This document shows positions 58,111 through 64,000 of a stretch of 64,000 nucleotides of DNA, one piece after another. The position numbers and the translations under genes are program-made. This DNA is from Lepiota brunneoincarnata (Eukaryota > Basidiomycota > Agaricomycetes > Agaricales > Agaricaceae). How positions within the stretch are numbered: position 1 is the first letter of the stretch; each line of letters starts with the position of its first letter. The notes under the pieces were generated by a model. It was not told the DNA's origin and made no database searches. It saw only the letters and a program-made list of their open reading frames with translations. The stretch is from NCBI GenBank assembly GCA_023014365.1, contig JAEBUN010000039.1, positions 310,001 through 374,000 on the forward strand, written 5' to 3'.

Positions 58111-59637
58111 ATGAACTTGCCCAACACTCATCATTACGAGGTGCGTTCCCAAACCTAGCCCTTGCTTTGTTCTTTCTGCGGCTGTATCCAGTGGAACCAC
58201 AGTCCGTGCTTGGGTTCTTTGTGCACGATAATGAGGATCACAGGGCGCTGACGCAACCTGCTGTGAGTGTTCACATGCATTATTATTGTTAGGGCCGTCT
58301 AATCGTATCTCGCTAACTCTTTTTTTTTTTGGGGGGGGGGGGGGGATTTGTGGCGGACTCTTTGTGTATGCACGTCGGATAATCCCTTAGATTCCTCTGC
58401 GAATGGGACTGGAGGATGAGTCGGTGGAGCGGTGGGATAGGTTCCGAGAGAGAATTAGTGCGATGAACAGGAAGTTGAAAGAGGAAGGGAGAGGTGAAGA
58501 AGTCAAGGTGTTCTTTTTCGCGAGGCATGGTCAGGGGTATCGTGAGTCGTATTTCTTCCCCTCCTCGTTTGTCGCCGGTGGTGGGTGTTGGGATTGACTT
58601 GAGTGATTGACCACACCTCTGCCTCCCCCCCCCCCCCCATTTTCGCGATGCAGATAATGTCGCGGAGGTAAAGTACGGAACCAAGGTCTGGGATGCGTGC
58701 GTATCCCTCGCGCAGTATCACTTGTGTGGGTTGATGAGTTAAACGAGGGACTGCTTCCTTGTTTTTGTAGGGAGATGAGTAAGATGAGTGGGGATAGTGA
58801 GATGACCTGGGGACGTGAGTTTCTATCTTCTTCCTTCCCCTCCCCCCCTCCCCCTTCTTCGCGGTGGTTGGTTATCGGCTTTGATGGTGACTTAGCGGAT
58901 CCGGAGCTCACGCCAATCGGGATCAACCAAGCGATAGAAGCGAAACGTGGGTGGGAGGCGGAGTTGCCGTTTAGGATACCCCTTCCGGATCGGTTGTATT
59001 GTAGCCCGTTGACGAGGGCGATGCAGACATGTCAGACTACCTTTCAAGGGGTTGTGTTGGGTGATGTGAAGGATAAGCGGACTGTTGTGGTTGTTGAGGT
59101 GAGTAGCAGTTTCCACACTGATTCGTTCTCTGTGGTATGTGTGTGTGTGTTGTTTTCATTTCTGATGATTTTTTCTATGCCCAAGTAGAATTGTCGTGAA
59201 GAGAATGGGATACACATGTGTGACAAGCGAAGGACGCGCTCATACATTCAAGGGCGGTTCCCGAATTTCGAGCTTGAGGAAGGTTTTACGGAGGAGGACG
59301 AGCTTTGGGATCCGGAAGTGAGAGAAACAAAGGCGGGTGTAGCTGACCGGGCACGGAGAGTGTTGGATTATATTTTTGAGAAGGATACATCCTCGACTTG
59401 TACGTTTCTTTTTTTTTTTCGCTTTCCCGCGGGGAGATTTTCTCACCAGATGTTGCGCAGATATATCTGTCACTGCACATGGTGGAATAATAAACGGATT
59501 TCTTCAAGCTGTTGGTCGGAAGCCATTTCTACTGACGACGGGAGGTACGCGGTCTTATTCCCATCGGGACCCTTGTGCTAATAAGTTATTTTTGTAAAGG
59601 GATACTGCCTGTTGTGATTAAGAGTAAGAAGGAGTGA
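58111..59637 (+). CDS. Histidine phosphatase (phosphoglycerate mutase-like), gene 1
   Basis: Branch-2-like histidine phosphatase of the fungal PMU type, probably hydrolysing a small phosphorylated substrate. The start at 58111 (MNLPNTHHYE) joins through an intron to SVLGFFVHDNEDHRAL. Then IPLRMGLEDESVERW, the catalytic FARHGQG spliced to YHNVAEVKYG, and DPELTPIGINQA. CSPLTRAMQTC and NCREENG follow, then GFTEEDELW, and the second catalytic His in VTAHGGIINGFL. It ends ILPVVIKSKKE at 59637. A T12-G15 homopolymer at 58319-58345 lies in an intron. All motifs (RHG, LTPxG, SPLxRA, AHGG) are intact. It forms a tandem pair with the next gene. Confidence 0.88.
58319..58345. repeat. T/G homopolymer pair in an intron
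   Basis: About 12 T followed by 15 G. A second C run lies at 58626-58639 in another intron of the same gene. Lengths may be unreliable. Confidence 0.85.
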
Positions 59638-59774
59638 CCTCGGACGAATACCCTTCTGGTTAAGCGCGTGTACAATACCTAGTTAGGGCCATGAGATATG
59701 ACGTCATGAAACGAATGTCATCAAAGTCTGACGAAATCATGCACCGTCCGTTTCAGCCGATGGCCGCCTTGTGT

Positions 59775-61108
59775 ATGGATGGACACATCCAACGGCGCAA
59801 GTACGAGGTCTGTCAGGCATGGAGCTTACAACATATCTGCTCACAGGTCACTCAGTCTGTCCCAGGATTCTTTGTACAGGATTCACCGATACATCGGGAT
59901 ATCGCACAAGGAGCAAGTTTCGGATGATTTAGCGATCTATCGCGGTGTATACTCACCGATAAACAGGTACAACCACGTCTTGGGCTTGTTGACGAGTCGC
60001 CGGAGAGATGGGTGAACCTCAAGAACCATCTGAGTGAGCTGAATGACAAGGCGGGGCCTGGCGAGTCGTACAAGCTTGTCTTTTTCTGGAGACATGGTCA
60101 AAGCTACCGTATGTGATCACTGTTGTGGGTAAAAAAAAAAGATCGAAAGGTGATCCTCTGCAGACAATGTGGGTAAAGAAAAATATGGGTTGCAAGAGTG
60201 GCGGAGGTCCGTGTTTGGGCAGTCGCTCGTTTGCCAATTCGTACAAGTGACATAGCCCCTACAGCCACTGGGGAAGACTAAATGGGGACGGCGAGCTTGC
60301 CTGGGGACGTGAGTGCCAACATGTGATGATGACTCTAGTTGTGGTTACGAATTTGATTTTTAACAACTAATTGAAATTTGCAGCTGACTCTGATATCACA
60401 TCGATCGGTGTTGAGCAAGCACTGCATATTAGAGCCGAATGGGATAAAGAACACGGTTTTGGTCTTCCATTACCAGATAAAATCTATACAAGCCCTCTTA
60501 CCCGCGCACTACGGACTTGCAGCATCGCATTTGGTTGGTTGATCAAGGGAAAAGAGAATATCCCTGTCCTCGTTGCCGAAGTTAGTACTTATCCTCGTAC
60601 TAATCAGTCTTTTTTTCTAGCTGATCGATTTGTTGAGAACTGTCGGGAAGAAAATGGACTGTATACATACGATAAACGGCGTTCTCTCACGTACATCAAG
60701 GATGAATTCTCAAGCTTTCACGTCGAAGACGGTTTCACTGAGGAGGATGAACTATGGACATCAGATGCGAGGGAGACAAAGGAGGCAATGGCTACACGTG
60801 CGCGGTTGGTCCTGGATATGATTTTCGATGAGGAACCGGCTGTTACTTGTAAGTTGGTTCTAAATGGGGTCGACCGGCACCTGGATGTGGATAGGAAGGG
60901 GGCTCAAGTTTTTGCTTGGATTGGCAGATGCCTGTTGTGTGATTCACGGGGGATTGGTTAACTCGGTTTTGTCAGTCTTGGGCCGGCCGAAGAGGTCCGT
61001 ATCGACGGGAGGTTAGTTACGAGCCAAGTCTTCAGCAGAGCTGTGCTAATGTCTGTATATGCAGGGGTGTGTCCAGTCATAATCAGAGGATATCAAGCGC
61101 CACCTTGA
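59775..61108 (+). CDS. Histidine phosphatase (phosphoglycerate mutase-like), gene 2
   Basis: Tandem paralogue of the gene just upstream. MDGHIQRRKYE, after a short intron, continues VTQSVPGFFVQDSPIHRDIA. Then RLGLVDESPERW, catalytic WRHGQSY spliced to HNVGKEKYGLQEW, and DSDITSIGVEQA. TSPLTRALRTC and NCREENGLYTYDKRRS follow, then GFTEEDELW and VIHGGLVNSVLSVLGRP, ending YQAPP at 61108. One junction (59905-59965, between IAQGA and RLGLV) could not be placed with a consistent phase: the direct reading contains a TGA. Either a less usual splice site is used or this copy is damaged. The first intron would be only 39 nt. Confidence 0.78.
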
Positions 61109-61491
61109 TGTCTAGCTCTGTTAACTGGTTTTGTGATATCAATGTAATATTCTTTGGAGTGGGCTTTCTGGACGTTGGACCGTTCTGAGAACGCTTCTAA
61201 CAAGAAAACACAGCCTAGCTCAAGGCAGTGATGGCGTGCTTCTCGAGATGTCACCAACGGAGGCATTGCCTCATACAGTGATGTTCCCATAGGTAGGCTG
61301 TGCTCATTGCTGGGGCTTCCGCAGTCACTGAGGGTTAGTGATGATAATAGATACCGTTCTTACGTAAAATCGTCGAAGCTTAATCCACGGTATAAATATA
61401 CCCTGTGGCCGCGGATGACCTTGGGCCTCACCCTTTCTTCTCGCTCCGCTTCACCTCCCCTCTTATCACAGCGTGTACCTGCCTACTGAGG

Positions 61492-62230
61492 ATGAAGGAA
61501 CCCGTCACGGAGCAACCAAAACAATACCTCGGTGATACCATGAACCCCTATAGCAGTTACTCGAGGGAAGACCTTCAAGCAGCCGGGTTCAACTCGTGCG
61601 AGGGCCATGATCATAGGTGCTGTGAGCGGAGAGGACCCGGTGGTCATAGGGGTTGCCACGGATCCCGCCGGAGGTTTTTGCTGGTGTTATTCAGTGTTTT
61701 TGTTCTCTTTGGGGTTCTCGTCGTTTGGTTCTGTGCCTACCGCTCCCATACGTTTGAAGGCGTGTCGGGCTTCTGGGACGGTGCGGCTGAAGTCTTTGGG
61801 GGACTAGTTAAACGTGCCCCTGGAGACCCACAGAGTGACAATGGGGTGCTCGTTGATCGAAAGTGTGCGTGTTGTGTTAGAAGTCCCGGTTAACATTTGG
61901 CCTGGTGTTTACCGCGTGCTGCAGATTATTTGATTATCGTCTTCGTGGGCTTGTTTTTGGTATTGATCCTGGGCATCATGCTTAGTGCCTGGTGTTGCCG
62001 AGGTGTGTTATACACTTATTTGGAGAGAAATTTGAACTGATTGAGGCGTCAACGTAGGAGCTTTCCAGAACCCGTTATGTTGTCCCTGTTACCTGTGTGC
62101 TTGTTGCGGAGGCTTAGGTATGTTATATCTGCTCATTGGACATGCTCCGTTTTGACTTTTTGTGCCTATCATAGCTTGTCTTGAGTGTATTGGTTGCGGT
62201 CTATGTGCAGAGGGCTTGGATCAGATGTGA
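61492..62230 (+). CDS. Small two-helix membrane protein with Cys-rich C-terminus
   Basis: The start at 61492 (MKEPVTEQPKQYLGDTMNPY) leads to a His/Cys/Gly-rich patch (CEGHDHRCCERRG) and a first helix (FLLVLFSVFVLFGVLVVWF). After an intron with donor GTGCGT, a second helix (YYLIIVFVGLFLVLILGIML) follows, then a short cytoplasmic-type tail full of cysteines: AWCCRG, PLCCPCYLCACCGGL and ACLECIGCGLC. Four exons; all junction phases agree. The Cys-rich tail could bind metal or be palmitoylated. No family recognised. Confidence 0.75.
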
Positions 62231-62524
62231 TCGTTCTTCCTGGTTTGATTATTATACCCCTGCCCTCATGCGAGACGATCGGACATTGCCCCTGCTCCGT
62301 TATATAAATATATGTGGGCTGGTTATGTATTATACCTTCGTTAAGGACGCTGACCTGTTTGAATAACTCCATGTTCCAAACGAGAGATTGATGAATTCAT
62401 CACTGGAGGATGAGGCAAATGTACTTGAGGCCATGTGGTCCGGCTTTATCTGAGACTGGGCACGGTCACATGATTACCCCTCATATATACTCGCAAGTTG
62501 GACTGGAACGTTTCAACGCTCACC

Positions 62525-63958
62525 ATGTCGATGACTCGCAAGAATAAGAAGGCTGACGCCATCCGGCATGAAATGCGTTGCGTAGAAGACCTGATATGCC
62601 AACTCCGCAAGAAGCGCCTGACTTTGCTACGAGGACTCAACGTTATAGAGGCGTCGACTGGGGCTCTTTCACCCGAGACACTCTCGCTCATCTTTGAATA
62701 CGCCTATTCTGCAAGCGACTACTACCGTTGCGCGTCGACCCCGCCCCATGTACTTCCGAACTCCCAGGTTACCTACCCGGTCCTGACTTTCAGTCACGTC
62801 TCGTGGCACTGACGCCAGGTCGTTTGGTCAACACCTCGTTTATGGAACGGCATGTATGGTTGGGTTACGGGGGAAAGCGCAGACCACATTCGTCGCAAAC
62901 TTGAGCTCCACCTGCAAAATACTAGGGCTCTCCCTTTTGACCTTAATCTCGCATTCGATGGCTGGGAGCCCGCTCAATCAATTAGATCCGTGCTCTTTAA
63001 CAGTGAATATTCTAAGAAGATTCGAACCCTCAGGCTGTCGGCGCCGCCATTGTGGTGGTTCTCGTCTTTTTCGCCCAACTTTTCACAGCTCGAATGCCTC
63101 TTCATAGGAGAGCTACATAAAGGGTCACACCTCTGTCTTGAGGCTGCTCCTCTCCTACGCCATCTACGGTTACGAGAAGTATATGTGGGCGTGTCACTCC
63201 CTTGTTCATTAATAACCCACCTCGACCTTGCCTCCGTTCCCATCGATACTTGTGCCGAGTTGCTCACACAGTGTCCCAACCTCGTTTACCTTCGATTGAT
63301 CCTTCCCGAGGATGCAAGATCGACTCCTAGCTTTCTTACCTGCACCACGGTACTTCATCAGTTGCAAACGCTATCGTGCGAGTTTCTTGATAGTCAGCTG
63401 TGCGTACCCACATTCGAACACATCCGATTACCCACGTTGCACACGCTTTCGTGGTCAGAGGGGTATATGTTTACTGAGGACCGTCAGCCGCTTATCCACG
63501 CATTGTTCGCCCATCTACCGGATACTTTGCTTACACTTCGGCTATTCCGCATTAGCTGGACGCTTCCCTTAATCCGACAAACTTTCAATCAATCCTCTGT
63601 TCGGGATCTGAGCGTGGTTGAATGCACCAAGGACTCCTTGTATTGGATATTTTGTGCGTTATGTCCTGGCTGGGAGGGCGATACGACGATATATCTACCA
63701 TCTCTCACATCCTTGGCTATTGAATATTGTCGTGAGAACACCCCCGCGACGGTGTCTGACACTGATATCTCCTATCGTGTGTTGGACGTTTGCAGAGCAA
63801 AGCGTGCTGGGTCAGATCCTCGGTTTACACTCAAGTTGAACTTTTGTTGCAAAATGCGCTGGGTGCCAGAAGTGAAAGATGAGTTGTGTGAGATGGTTCG
63901 GGGTGGGTTTCAGCTGGAGATCTCAAGGGGTTGGAAAAGGGCAAAGTGGTTGCCTTAG
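62525..63958 (+). pseudogene. F-box/LRR-type protein with in-frame stop
   Basis: Single frame of 478 codons. Residues 1-45 are charged and probably coiled-coil (IRHEMRCVEDLICQLRKKR). An F-box-like motif follows: LSPETLSLIFEYAY, then YPVLTFSHVSWH. At 62810-62812 the frame has TGA where the family has Trp (the pattern SHVxxxWRQVxxSTPxLW is otherwise intact: RQVVWSTPRLW). Beyond it the frame stays open for 380 codons with leucine-rich segments (LRTLRLSAPPLWW, LVYLRLILPED, TLLTLRLFRISW) to the stop at 63956. No splice pair removes the stop without deleting conserved residues. Either a recent pseudogene, a sequencing error, or readthrough. Confidence 0.82.
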
Positions 63959-64000
63959 AAGGCGTCGTGGGGTCCGACTTTGTCAATCATGTGTCCGGTG

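Noticed and set aside
62762..62812. Intron that would remove the stop in the F-box gene
   Set aside because: A GT...CAG pair of 51 nt exists, but it would delete the conserved YPVLTFSHVSWH part of the F-box region, so the coding reading with a stop is preferred.
1..64000. CRISPR arrays or bacterial operons
   Set aside because: The window is intron-rich eukaryotic DNA; no regularly spaced direct repeats of CRISPR type were seen.

Overview
This is a fungal nuclear window, most likely from a mushroom-forming basidiomycete (Agaricomycetes). Nearly every gene is split by introns of about 48-70 nt with GT-AG ends and short C-T-N-A-C-like branch sites. The families present fit that group: NACHT NLR, DUF6533-like membrane proteins, a UBC-PARP fusion, a group III poly-HAMP kinase and an F-box/LRR protein. 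Exon joins given here were worked out by eye from reading frame and splice sites. No database search was possible.

Layout. 1-5.5 kb: the 5' part of a secreted alpha-amylase, then two small secreted proteins, one with a long Lys/Arg-Ser repeat and one that looks like a Kex2-processed repeat peptide precursor. 7.7-16.1 kb: a seven-helix-type membrane protein, an ankyrin-repeat protein, a large UBC-PARP (ADP-ribosyltransferase plus E2-like domain) gene and a small hypothetical gene. 17.6-21.9 kb: an OST-alpha/TMEM184 membrane protein, a secreted 179-residue protein and an alkyltransferase-like (ATL) DNA-repair protein.

22-34 kb is a rearranged accessory region. A unit made of the ATL gene plus an adjacent DUF6533-like membrane gene has been duplicated at least three more times and decayed. 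Between the units lie an apparently intact NACHT NLR and a truncated SNF2/LSH helicase fragment. 34-51 kb is a second accessory region: a tandem array of at least five copies (two nearly complete, three broken) of a multi-pass membrane protein I do not recognise. The copies share a repeated 3' flank and are interrupted by a Zn2Cys6-type protein gene. The 5' flank of that gene resembles the 5' flank of the histidine kinase 4.7 kb further on.

51.8-64 kb is conventional again: a Nik1/Os-1-type hybrid histidine kinase with seven HAMP units, two tandem histidine-phosphatase (phosphoglycerate mutase-like) genes, a small Cys-rich membrane protein and an F-box/LRR gene with an in-frame stop. The conserved genes (amylase, PARP, OST-alpha, ATL, kinase, phosphatases) look like housekeeping or signalling genes with no shared pathway. 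The 22-51 kb block between them is a hotspot of segmental duplication and pseudogene formation.
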